Assembly (NCBI GenBank): GCA_963920575.1
Contig: OY986965.1
Location: forward strand, 17,314,957 to 17,378,956
DNA length: 64,000 nucleotides
Direction of reading: 5' to 3'
Source of the DNA: Narthecium ossifragum
Lineage: Eukaryota; Streptophyta; Magnoliopsida; Dioscoreales; Nartheciaceae
In this document: positions 1 through 24,653 of the stretch, piece by piece
Numbering within the stretch: the first letter of the stretch is position 1
How the letters are laid out: each line of letters opens with the position of its first letter
Notes under the pieces: model-generated
Databases searched by the model: none
Told to the model about the DNA's origin: nothing
The model's input: only the letters and a program-made list of their open reading frames with translations
Made by a program: the position numbers and the translations under genes

Positions 1-229
1 GCTAGTTAGATTTATTTTTATTCCTTGCTTTGCTCGAGGACTAGCAAAGATCAAGTTGGGGGGTGTGATAAGACTTGAAAAGTGCACCAATCACCCTTAT
101 AATTTGGCTTTGTTAGTCTCCGAGCAATCCTTCACTAACTACTTTTACCCTATTTCATGTACAAAAGACCTCAACAAGAGTTAGATCAAGTTTGGAGTCA
201 AAATGAGCATATTTAGGCAATTCTAGCAT

Positions 230-540
230 AAATTATCGATCATCACAACATGAAAGGATCAATCATTTACGTGCGTTAACCTGATAGAGAGCACCAGTTC
301 AAATGATCGGTCATCACATCATAAAAGGATCGATCATTTATGTGCATCAACAGTGGCAGAGAGCAAGGTTAGAACATATCGATATTCCTTCATCGAATGA
401 TCGATCATCTACGGGGCGTGACCAAGGACATAAGCAAATGATCGATCATCTTCTATAAGATGATGATCGATCCTTTATGGGCGTAGCCAGCAATTTAAGA
501 ATAAATGATCGATCTGAAGATCGATCATTCCTTTGTATGT
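230..540. repeat. GATCGATC palindrome array in LTR J
   Basis: At least seven copies of GATCGATC or one-base variants occur here, typically inside ATGATCGATCAT or AAAGGATCGATCATTT, with irregular spacing of 20-60 bp. The array starts about 170 bp into the LTR, upstream of the TATA-like box. Function unknown. Confidence 0.7.
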
Positions 541-1104
541 GGAGAAAATCAAAGGCCCAGATCTAATCCGTTGGAAGGGTATTTCTTGGGCTATAAATAG
601 GTGTTTTCTAGGTTTTTTAGGCTCTCTTGTTCCTCTCTTGGAGGGCTTCTCTCTTAGAACTTGAGGTTAGGTTTCTTTTTCCTCTTTTAAACTTTTCTTT
701 GGAGATTCTTTTGGAGGAAATCTATGACGGAAAAGCCTCATCAACTTTCATCCATGGATCAAACCCAAAAAATGAGTAGCAAAACTTTTCACCATATTAT
801 TCTTATGATGTAACTATGGTTTCTATTATGGATTTTTAAGATTTAGGGCTTGTATACCTTCTTGACTAGTTTGTATGGATTGATCTTAATTTCTTTATGA
901 ACTTGGTATTGATTTTATTATGGATGTTTGGATTGTTCTAATATGTTTTAGATCTAGAGCTAATGCATGTTAGGGCTTGGATTGGACTCTTCTAATAGAA
1001 GAATCATGCTAGAACCATGGAATCTCATATTATGACGAGATCTTATTCGTGATTAGGAGGTTAATAGTGCTAGAACCACTATAATTTATTCCTAATCCTC
1101 CACC

Positions 1105-1546
1105 TCTGAGACCCGGGGTACCTGGGTGTCGGTGTTCGTCTGGAGGGCATGTGGTCGAACCAGATAACCGGGTAAGCAACCTCACGTAAATAATAAGTAT
1201 ATTAGTAACCCTTATAAGACACAATGCGTTTTAAAGCCGTGATGGCAGTGATCTACCAGAAAACTCCAAAGTTAAGCGTGCTTGCCTTGGAGCGGTCTCG
1301 GAGTGGTGACCCATTAGGAAGACGGAGCCCACAGACCCTGGATGGCCCCGGACGATGGGGGCCATTACATATGGTATCAGAACAGGTTGTAGGTCTGTTA
1401 AACGGTTTGTGCCAGCGAGGACGTTGGGCCTCTAAGGGGGTTGGGTTGTGAGACCTGGTGAGCCAAAAGCGGACAATATTGTGTCGGGTGGATCCTAGAT
1501 GGAGCCCGCAGGCCAAGGGCGGCCCCAGACGGCGGGGGTCGTTACA
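1105..1546 (+). mobile_element. Cassandra-like TRIM retrotransposon with 5S-rRNA-derived segment
   Basis: A short non-coding LTR element inserted in LTR J. The duplications CCACC at 1100-1104 and 1547-1551 flank it. The left LTR spans 1105-1369 (starts TCTGAGACCC, probably from TGTGAGACCC; ends CCATTACA). A tRNA-Met-type primer site TGGTATCAGAAC follows at 1372-1383. A 60-bp internal region leads to a purine-rich stretch (AAGGGGGTTGGG) and a right LTR at 1447-1546 that starts TGTGAGACC and ends CGTTACA. The right LTR has lost its middle. A terminal-repeat element this small with a 5S segment is the hallmark of the Cassandra family. Confidence 0.7.
1258..1325 (+). ncRNA. 5S rRNA-derived segment in the TRIM LTR
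   Basis: The string AGTTAAGCGTGCTTG (box A/intermediate region of plant 5S rRNA) is followed 30 bp later by GGTGACCC and GGAAG, which resemble the C box GGATGGGTGACC and the 3' GGGAAGTCC of 5S. Order and spacing match 5S, but the middle is diverged and the outer stems are not recognisable, so this is a relic of a pol III promoter rather than a 5S gene. Confidence 0.6.
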
Positions 1547-2108
1547 CCACCTATCCTATCTTTATAGATTTGGCCAATCGAGGTGCTAGAATCATCTCGA
1601 TCTTACACCTAAATTCATATTATGATTATTTTCTCACGATGAATCGATCTTAATCAGAGGGTTCATTAGCGGTGATCGGAACTAACCATTAGGTCACCGA
1701 ATTTTAGATAATTGTTATCGCCGACGAGGGATCCTAACCGAACCTTGTTTAGTGATAGAGAGAACTAGCCATTCACCTATCAACTATTAGAAAAACCATT
1801 CAGTTTGGTTAGCTAGTCCTAATCTTAGAAAGACCTAGTAGAACCTTTGGTATTGATTAAGAATCCCTTGGTCCTCTCTCTCGCATTCATAAATCCCTTA
1901 GTATAAAATAGTTTAATTCTAGTTTCAAACCCTTTCTTAACTCATTGGTAGGAAGCTATGCAAAGCTTTTCAATTCAATCTTGTCTTCTCTATGGATCGA
2001 CTCGAATTCTCCACTAACTACTAATTTTTAGTAGCTAAGTAGAGCACCGGTTAATATTTGTAATTTTGGACAGACTTGTTAAGTCATGACACTTTTCAAG
2101 CTCTATCA

Positions 2109-2555
2109 ACCGGCCAAGCCTATTTGAGGTCGAATTGACAAGTAGCAAAATTTGGAGTACGTACTTGTACTCTACACTTTATTGTTGGCCTTACCCTATG
2201 CCATGTCAAAATGTAGATCACGGCCAATAAGAAAACGAGTCCATGTGTGTCGTTTCTCTTCATAATCCAGGTCGGAAGAAAGATCAAGCAATGGACAAAT
2301 GAATACTGGATGGGAATCAGGATGAAAAGGCCGAAAGGAACAAAAAGTGGACAAAGTATAAAAATGATATAAAAAAACTTGTTGGAAAGATTTGGGGATG
2401 AACAATGAAGAAAAATACAAGTGGCCTTGAGTCCTGACCGATGACGATGACAGAGGCATATGAATTTCTGGGAAATAAGCTTTAAGCCATAATTGGATGA
2501 TTTAAAGAAGGCCAAAACTAGTTAACCCACCGCCCTCTCTCAATCGATCAAGAGT
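2109..2555. other. Repeat-derived spacer, no gene seen
   Basis: AT-rich sequence between LTR J and the PMD ORF. A minus-strand open frame here lacks recognisable domains. Confidence 0.4.
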
Positions 2556-3446
2556 CTAGCAAATACCTCTATAGATGGCCGAAAAAATGAAAGAAGAAAG
2601 CGAAAGAACTTGTTTTCCAATAGTGATTTCTTGGGCATGTTTAATATAGCCCTTATCAGGTTTCTTAGTAGGAAGACAGAGAATGAATTTACAAAGCCAA
2701 TAATAAATGAAAGCTAAACGTTCACGGGAGTTAGGAGGATTGTCGGTCTCTCTCAAATTTTCATAAGCATTGATAACAACACCGTAATTCTTATCGGTGT
2801 CAAAAACCATGTCACGACCCTGGGGTAACTGCATATTGGTCGATACAAGACCACCAAGTGGAGAAAGGCCAGTCAAAAGTGAAATATCTAACAAGGTAAT
2901 GGTGAGTGTACCAAAAGGCAAAATAAAGTTGTTATACTCCGTCGACCAAAAGAGAAGCAATGAAATAAGTATGTTTGGTTCTTGGTTAGGGATCCTAGTA
3001 CTCAAATCTAGGAAATCTAATATACCAGCATCAGGAAAAAAATTCTTTGTTTCAATATGATTGATCATCCTGTTGTGCCACTGAAGGAACTTATCATCGG
3101 TCAAAGGCCATGGAGTAATTGGACTCTTAGATGAAAGGGTATAAGGATGAAGATCTTGAGAGAAAGGTAAATCGACAAAAAGGGGGAATGAATCTAAAAT
3201 GGACATGAAATCAGGAGCAAGGTAAAGAATCTTATCCTGAACAAAATAGGGGCCAAGAACGAATGACCTAGAATCAGAAGCACCATCCCTAGCCATATAT
3301 GCACTCCGTATCTCATCCGACTTCATTGCCTCATTAAACTCTACGATAGCTACATTTACTTCCTTCTGAATCTCATCATCTGCTTTGATCTCTCGAACCA
3401 TGAAGATTAATAAGAAAATAAGCATCGGAGTTAAGAAAAAAGACAA
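2556..3446 (-). CDS. Plant mobile domain (PMD)-like protein, probably transposon-borne
   Basis: An uninterrupted 296-codon reading frame. Residues about 130-230 resemble the plant mobile domain: a FLQWHNRMINHI helix, then LLLFWSTEYNNFILPFGTL and TITLLDISLLTGLSPLGG, the most typical stretch of the family. The first 15 residues are hydrophobic but I would not call them a signal peptide. PMD proteins occur both as host nuclear proteins (MAIN/MAIL) and, more often, inside MULE and gypsy elements, sometimes as antisense ORFs beside an LTR. The ORF lies between two LTR-like stretches and runs against the neighbouring gypsy LTR, which favours a transposon origin. The protein stops at a size shorter than full host PMD proteins. 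Confidence 0.6.
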   Translation of the reverse strand: MSFFLTPMLIFLLIFMVREIKADDEIQKEVNVAIVEFNEAMKSDEIRSAYMARDGASDSRSFVLGPYFVQDKILYLAPDFMSILDSFPLFVDLPFSQDLHPYTLSSKSPITPWPLTDDKFLQWHNRMINHIETKNFFPDAGILDFLDLSTRIPNQEPNILISLLLFWSTEYNNFILPFGTLTITLLDISLLTGLSPLGGLVSTNMQLPQGRDMVFDTDKNYGVVINAYENLRETDNPPNSRERLAFIYYWLCKFILCLPTKKPDKGYIKHAQEITIGKQVLSLSSFIFSAIYRGIC

Positions 3447-5815
3447 CCAGATGCCGCCGCAATGGTTGGTGGAAGAAATAACACCCTAACAGCCAGAGGA
3501 AGACGACAAGCGAAGAAAGTTTTCTCTCAGCCAAAGGATATGGTTTAAATAAAGAACTTTTGTCGTCGCATTAAATGTGGGATTCAAAAAAGATTGGATA
3601 GAGAGCATAAACGGCATAACAATACGACTTCGGAGAGAGTCGTGATGATTAGGTTTAAAAGATAAGGAAAAGCGGTCAAATCACGTCATATGCGGTCACC
3701 TCGTCATTAAGGAAGAATTCCTTGATTACCGCATGGGAGGCAAAATGTTGGCCAAAATAATGGTTAATCAATCAATGATCGGCACATAAGCATAGTGATT
3801 GTGACCGATAACCTATCAACCCATGACTTCATCGTCCAATCCAAATGAACGATCAAATGTTTGGTGTGCAGAGAAGGCACATCGGCCAAATACAAATAAG
3901 AATGCATGCAAACCATCGGCCATAAGTGATCATAGCATGTCCAAGTGAAGATCGTCGACCAAGTGTAATTATGACGTGTCTAAAGAAAGATCAATGATCA
4001 AGCATGATCATGACGTCTACAATGTAGGATCATCGGCCACGTGTGCTCATCGGCCAAAGAAATGAACGTGGGGAAGCGGTTATAGCGCAATTACAACACG
4101 ATCTCTTATAATTGCGCCACGATCAAGTCAGGTATAAATGGTTATTAGCTCGAGGATATAAATAGGCTTCTCTTCACTATGTAATCGCTACTCTTTGTAA
4201 CTAGCCTATGAGCATGGATTTCAATTACCTTCATGTTCTTGTAAGTTCATTTAATTAATGAAGACTATTTACAAAAAGATACATAATATAGATATACTAG
4301 AACGTAAATTATTAAAAACATAAATAGTCTTTTAAAAATACAAGAAAATTAAGTTAACTAGATCGATGTGCAAAAACCACTTCGTTTCTTCCTCTGCTGA
4401 TATTAATGCTGATGTCGCTCATGAGTGTAGTGAATTAAATAGCAAGTCTTGGTGTTTCTTCCTCGGCGATGTTACATGCAGACTTGATTCTATGTTTCAT
4501 AATTTATCACTGTTAATCATAAATATAATCATGTTCTAAAGTCATTTGGACGATTGATAAAATCAACGGTAATTTCGTAAATATTGTCATTAAATGGTCC
4601 TCATCTTTAACTTTGACATAGCTGAGGTATTTTGACCATAACTTTGACATCCAATATCCAAATTGGTCTATTTTTAAACCATTGGAAAGAAGACGAAAAG
4701 ATCTACAATATTCATGTTGATGAGATTTTCAGATTCTATCGTTAAGTATGTCAAACTGACAGTCAAATTATCTAGTGGCAAAATAATAAATAATGACCGA
4801 ATTTTCAAATGCTTATCATCCAAACAATGGTCGATGTACAATAGTTTTTGTGATCGACCAAATTTCCATCGCCCAAACCATCAATTGATCATATTTGGTT
4901 GATTATTTTATTTCTCATCGACATGTTCCGACTATTTCAGTCATAACTTATTCATGCTATATCCAAATGAATTGGTTTTTGAACTATTGGAAAGGGAATT
5001 TAAAGACCTACAACTTTGATGTTCAGAGTTTTGCAAATTTTCAAAATTATCATCGACCAAATTACAGTGAAAGACAAGACGCTCTATTTGATGGCAGTTT
5101 CGTAAATAACTGAATATGTCAACGAGTTATACAATTCTGACGGTTTCAAATTAAATTCTGACAGTTCTAGAGCAGTTCCAAAATAGTTGTATGGCAGTTT
5201 CAAGACAGTTCCGGAGCAGTTCAAACGGTTCAAAGATAGTTCCAGAACAGTTTAAACGGTTTCAAAGTGATTACGTCAGAAACTATAAAAGGCAGGAAGA
5301 TGAAGAAGAAATCTCTCTTCCGAAATCAAAAGCAAACCAGCTTTTTATCTTTATTTCCAATATAGTCTTTTATATTTATTATAAATGTAACTTTATTTAT
5401 TTTAATGTATTTTTAAATTCCTGCAATGAAGTCTTTCATTCATATGAGTAGTGCTAGCATAGTTCCATTCATAAGAGTAGTTCTAGCATAGTTCTATCAC
5501 TCATTGGAGAAATCTATCACTCATCGGAGTAGATCTATCACTTATAGGGGTAGTTCAATCATAGTTCATTACCCACATCACCCATTATTCTCCTTTTTCC
5601 ATGACTTCTCATTATTCATTTTGTCACCACTTCTCATCTTTCATTTTCCACTATCTTTATATCACACCCATTTTTCTGCATCTTCAACATCTCTGTTCGA
5701 ACTGAGTGTTTGAAGGAGTTGAAGCTAAACACGTCCCTGATTTTAACTAATTTTGACTATTTTGACTCTGCCGGTCTACGGGGAGATTTCCTCATCAACA
5801 ACCACCTAATTAGCT
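3447..5815. other. Non-coding LTR-like sequence next to the PMD ORF
   Basis: No credible gene. Two promoter-like stretches are visible: GAGGATATAAATAGGC at about 4152-4167 and AACTATAAAAGGCAGG at about 5280-5295, each followed by pyrimidine- or AT-rich sequence as in LTR U3/R junctions. Between them are short imperfect direct repeats (CGGCCA- and CAGTTCC-containing at 3880-4040 and 5120-5260). A pair of similar 100-bp stretches (about 4625-4740 and 4925-5040) shares ATTGGAAAG and CTACAA. This is probably one or two degraded LTRs whose ends I could not fix. Confidence 0.4.
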
Positions 5816-6175
5816 ACAAAAGGAAAATTGAATCTCTTAATGCTACTTGTTTCTACCTTTCTTAACATAGAAAAAAGTAACCATTCTCCTTAATTACATT
5901 CGTTATTTGCCTTTTACTCATTTTTCAATGAGATTGTTCTCTTCTTTCTTTTTGGCACCCACGTGAGCAAGTAAACGAGTAGGTGAGACTATGAGAGAGC
6001 GAAGCCATCAGATAGACCAACCAGTCAAACACCTCTTCTATCTCCTCTTTCACTCTCTTTTTCTTCTGTCTGATGATCTCTTCAAGCCACTGGAAAGAAG
6101 TCTTACGTATAGACTGAGGTCATAAGTTATAACCCTCACCAGCCATGCACTGACATCTTCACTAGAGCTACAAAC
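5816..6175 (+). promoter_or_regulatory. Proximal promoter and 5' leader of the bHLH gene
   Basis: The 360 bp between the upstream repeat and the bHLH start codon are pyrimidine-rich (CTTCTTTCTTTTT, CTCCTCTTTCACTC) with no clear TATA box. A perfect G-box CACGTG lies at 5960-5965, about 210 bp upstream of the ATG. G-boxes are bound by bHLH proteins, so autoregulation or control by related bHLH factors is possible but only inferred. Confidence 0.45.
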
Positions 6176-20101
<13,926 letters not shown>

Positions 20102-20989
20102 GATCATTACCAAGATATGGCTCAGATTAACACCAACATTTAGGGCTTGAATTCACTGATTTGTGATGATTTCTACGTTTTGTACATAACTATTGTGAAG
20201 GCAAAGCCCTAATACAGCATATAGATGCCCAAAATGAAAAGTACTTATAGGAACAGAAAACTATGCGTTGTTCAAAAGAATGAGCTTTACAATGACTGCC
20301 ATCCAAACTGCAACTTTTTATAGTGTTTGAGTTGGTTAACATCTTGCCTGAAGATAACATACTTAAGATCCAAACTTGAAAGGAAACGTGAGAACTCGGA
20401 AAAATTCTACTTAATGCTGTCAATATTCCTTAGGCATATAAAACATGATCTAAAAGAAATTATTGTCTGATCTTTTTGTCCCTGTTTCGAGTTCTTTATC
20501 GGGGTATAACTTTGGATCTTGTTTTAGGGGTCTTAATTAAAGATTACCATGCCAGTCTTTGGCCGGCACAGTAAGTGCCAGTAGCAAAAATTGGGCAGAT
20601 TCTCGGCACAAACCAAGTGCCAACATCACGGAACCTCATCAGAAGAATTTTACTCTGCATGTACCCTGCTGAGTATTTGTACCTCGCCGGTAAATTACCA
20701 GCATGGTACTCTATGGTCTTAATACCTGACAGTACTCATAGATAAAGCAATTCAGTTCTTGGATTCATACAAATTTTTTGTTATCCACGATATATGCAGA
20801 AAAGTTGTTTATCTTCATAGTTAACATGCGAAAGCATATATTTACAATGACTTTACTTGCAAGATTTCTGTCAAACGTCAGAGTCCATTACATTTTTATT
20901 TAATCTACTATACGCCACTTTGCTTCTCTTGTTTTCGTAGATAGGAGTCTAGGTGTTTAGAAGACCACCTTGCACTCCTTAGATACCAG
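20102..20989. other. Spacer between the convergent bHLH and ALMT genes
   Basis: AT-rich, no ORF of note. It must hold both 3' untranslated regions because the genes end tail to tail with stop codons 890 bp apart. No obvious transposon was recognised. Confidence 0.6.
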
Positions 20990-23900
20990 TTATTCATTGC
21001 CAAAACCTGCAACGGTTTCTAGTTCTTCAACCTCTTTCAGAAGCACTTCCAGTTTGTCAAGAACCTCCACCAACAAGAATACAAAACCTGTGATATGAAC
21101 TCCTATGTTGCAACTGTCCTTGATGATTGTCTCCAAGTTTAATGGAAGCGTATGTGAGCATAACTCCAGTCTCATTATCTGAACCGTTGATAGCATGTAC
21201 TCCCTTTGCTGGCACTGCTTCATGTTGTGGATGTCCTTGCCAATCTCTCTAAATGTGCATGCTAGGAATCTGCATGCTCCTTCACATTGTCCTTTGATGT
21301 CTGTTGTTAAGCAGAGCTGCAACGGCTGGTTATCGGAACACCAAATTAACAATTCAGATAGATCAGTATTATACACTCAGATCATGCATACATTGTCCGA
21401 ATTCTATCTCTCTAAATTAAGGCGCTGCAACAAAGCATGATAATCCTATCGTGAATCGGCAAAAAAACCCATGATTGAATACACTTGTTCTAAGGGGAAA
21501 GGTGTCAAAGGAGTTGAATCCCTGCAAGATTTGGATGCAAAAGAATGAGCAAAATCCAGTAGATCCATGGATCATTAATCACCATTGGATTTTCAAAGTT
21601 ATCTTAACAGCTTTCCTTTCTAGAATATTTCACATGCCACTCTTCTTCCCTGCATAATCTACCCAAAATTCAAGCAAGAGCTCTAAAGTGAAAAAATCAG
21701 AACTACTCGGTCTTGTTCAATAACTTGGTAAAACTATTAAAATGATGTGTTCTATTTCAAATTGGTGTTATTGGTTGAGTTCGTTCACTTATTTTTGCTT
21801 CTAAGACTTAATGTTCTCATGCCATGCTTTGAGAGAGGACGTCAGTTTTAGCATGTCAATTAAATCATGACTAACAAATCCAACATCATAATTTCAATCC
21901 AAACAGATCATGCACAGAGTAATTACTGTGTGCTATATCCCTTTAAAAACTCTATCGACAGAGCAAAGCATCCATTAAGGTGCCAAAGGAAAACGAGAAA
22001 AAGATAAAGAAACCACTAAGGTACCAAGGGGAAAAAACAGATAAATGGGAAATATAAGACAGGCCTAGATTATCTTGGCAACAAATAGGACAAAAAAATT
22101 TCGTATTCAATTTGACAAAAAAAATTCGTATTCAATTTGACAAAAAAATTTAGTAGACATGAAGGGAAGTTTTTCACATGCCTGTTGCTTAGATTGCAGG
22201 CATCCCTTTAGGGACAGAACGGAAGCTGCTACTTCTTGAAGTAGCTCGCCCAACTGAATATATTTGCTCCAAGGATAATAAAATCCAAACCTTCATGCCA
22301 AGGTTCCCATTTCGCAAAATTGGCCTGAAGCATGAGAAGATCACGGTACTTTAGCTATAGCTATCGGATGTAGAAATAGCCTAAACCTATGGTGAATGCA
22401 TAGCTACCATCTCTAGTTAGCATGGGTATACAAACCAGTGACTCATCAGTAGATCTGGAACAAAGTAGTGATAAGAAACAAGTGAGACTCGAAGACGTTG
22501 ACAACCCTTCCTTCTCATCGAAGGATTTCAAAAAATTCTCCAGCCCTATATTCGAAAGGCAAATTAGGAGCGAATTAGATAAGCAACTTTTAAACAATCA
22601 TCAACGGACAATATTGAAGGGTGCTATCAAAGCAAATTCTCTGGTTTAATACAAAAAGAACACCAATATAGATGTCTACTAACAGAGATATATATAAAAG
22701 AAGCTTTTCAAAGTTGCACTCATCATCATCATGCTTGTCTTGTCGTTCTTCACTTCTCTTGTTTTTAGATACCAAAACCTTCAAAAATCAGATACTCTGT
22801 ATTCTTTTTCAAAAATTTAATCACTTAGTTTCATACCCTTAAATACTTAATATTTTCTACTGGTCTCTAGTCACATATCATGTTTGGTCCATGCTACGTA
22901 GATATTCATTTATACTCAAATACAGAATCCCATATGTTGCTTTCTGTGTCAACTAAACTAAACTCCTTGTAGAATATCACAAATCATCAGATGTTTCTTT
23001 GATACACACCTTCAATTGACCGTGCAAGTATATCAAACTTGGATGCGAGGGAGTTATGGAGCTCATCTCCAGCCCACACAGGGAAAATGAAGAGACTTAT
23101 AACAATACACACAGAGAAACCCATAGTTATTGAAGATAGACGATCACTTGCTAGCCTGATAATTTGATCACCACGGACGCCAGAAATTGATATCAAGCTA
23201 AATGTAAGGATGAAGATCAATGCTCCATAGTCATATTTTTTCTTGATGTTAGGGGCCAGCCGAGAATATGTCACTGACATACCTGAAAGATCAAGATAGG
23301 AAAAAGTTAAAACCCCAAGTGTCTAGAAAATATTAGTTGTGAACCTGGAATTATATCAACTTGTGAAGTTTTGTCCTAAGGATCCTGAGACTAAAATATG
23401 GAAAAAAATGAACAAATATGAAAATGTTATTCATAGTGTCTAAAGTTGAGATAAGATGGAAGTATGCTAACCAAAAATGAAAACAGAGGTCCCAATTACT
23501 ACAGCTTTGCCTGGTCCACCAATCTCCTGGGCCGACAAAGCCACCAAGGATCCAAGACCACCTCCAAGAATGGTGCCCATGCCACGGTTCAAAGCTTTAC
23601 TTATCGTAGCACCTGAAGAAAGTTGCTTCTCTCATACTACATTTTGAATTATGTCAAATAACGAACATCTTTCAACTTAATGTGATTACAAAAACCCACT
23701 TATCTAAATAACAACAATTCACAAAAGAACAAATGGACTTTCTTTGGCAGAAGAAGAATACTATACCTACTCACTAAAGCAAAGATATGTTTGGCACCGT
23801 TTGTTTATATAGAATAAAAGCTTATCTATTGCAAATTCCCAATAAACTTTCTCTTTGTTTTTTCTTGCAAGAACTACGTATCTCCGCTAATCCATCCTTG

Positions 23901-24653
23901 TCATCAAACTGCGTCGAAGCTATCATGATCAGCACAGATCTTAAAGTACCAACGTAAATTGCCCTTGGATCTGGTAAAGCTTAGATTAATCGTGCTGCTG
24001 ACAAGTTCAACCTGTTACTGTGCAAGTGTAGGCACATTAATATGCTTAAAGCAAGTGACCTAATATGACTAACAGGGAGGAAGTAATCATAATTGTACCA
24101 AATACTACAGGCCATACATGAAATTCTCAAAGTCAATTTTATTCTACTTTGCTTCTTGTATTCATTGGTTGAAGTTAGCAATACATGCTTTCTAGGTCCA
24201 GACACATACATAGCATAGAATTCCTCATGAATTTCATCACTTCATAGCTACTTTCCAACGTAAACTGTATGAAATACCCTTGCAATTTTGCTTTTTACCT
24301 GCTGTGAACTCAAAGACCACCACAACAGTCATCACAGCCCACATGGCATTATCACCAAGCCGATCATGGACTACCTCCAGCATGTAGAGAAGTGAGACCA
24401 ACACAAGAGCTAATCCAACTTTGAAGCTATGTATCAACCTTCTCATATTCAAACTGAAGACCTTCTTCGGCAGAATAGTGAAAGTCGAACAACGGAGATG
24501 CCAATAGTAGCAGTTCCACCTGCATTGCTGCTTTTGCTGTGGCTGCTCCTGCTTATTCTTGCATTCAGATGATGCCTGGACATCTGTCACAGTTATCACA
24601 AGAGAGTCAGAAACTGGTGAAGTTGAGTTGGTTGGCATTTTTTTCCGATTCAT
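20990..24653 (-). CDS. Aluminium-activated malate transporter (ALMT) family anion channel, six exons, frameshifted in exon 5
   Basis: Exons read right to left: 24653-24299, 23612-23472, 23282-23010, 22545-22436, 22324-22182, 21316-20990, giving about 449 residues. ALMT hallmarks are [18 protein letters not shown] (about residue 75-92), [67 protein letters not shown] and [10 protein letters not shown]. The C-terminal exon carries [13 protein letters not shown] before the stop. Several transmembrane helices come first and a soluble helical tail follows, as in the family, which conducts malate and other anions across the plasma membrane or tonoplast. Introns are GT-AG with matching phases, except that intron 5 best fits a GC donor (CAG|GCATGT). 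Exon 5 is 143 nt where 144 is needed: one base is missing between CCTTGGCAT and AGGTTTGGATT, so the downstream PWSKYIQLG part is out of frame. It may be a pseudogene, a null allele or an assembly error. Confidence 0.8.

Larger units (their letters stand above)
1..2108 (+). mobile_element. 3' end of a Ty3/gypsy-like LTR retrotransposon (element J)
   Basis: The window opens in the last part of an LTR element. A purine tract (TTGGGGGGTG, about 55-64) stands directly before an LTR that starts TGATAAGACTTG at 66 and ends AGCTCTATCA at 2108. The two ends are inverted copies of each other around TTGAAAAGTG. The sequence just left of the purine tract (around 40-60) resembles the pol-to-LTR junction of Tat/Athila-type gypsy elements; that lineage call is from general knowledge and is weak. 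The rest of the element, including gag-pol, lies outside the window, so no target duplication can be tested. Confidence 0.75.
66..2108 (+). repeat. 3' LTR of element J (about 1.6 kb plus a 442-bp TRIM insertion)
   Basis: TG...CA termini are visible. A TATA-like box (GGGCTATAAATAGG, about 588-601) lies 520 bp inside the LTR and probably marks the U3/R promoter. A palindrome array occupies 230-540. The LTR is interrupted by a TRIM at 1105-1546 flanked by CCACC. Confidence 0.75.

Noticed and set aside
230..540. CRISPR-like spaced palindromes
   Set aside because: Repeats are short, variable and irregularly spaced within a plant LTR; no cas genes and a nuclear plant context.
1258..1325. A genuine 5S rRNA gene
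   Set aside because: Only the internal promoter core is recognisable, outer stems are missing, and it sits inside a TRIM LTR.
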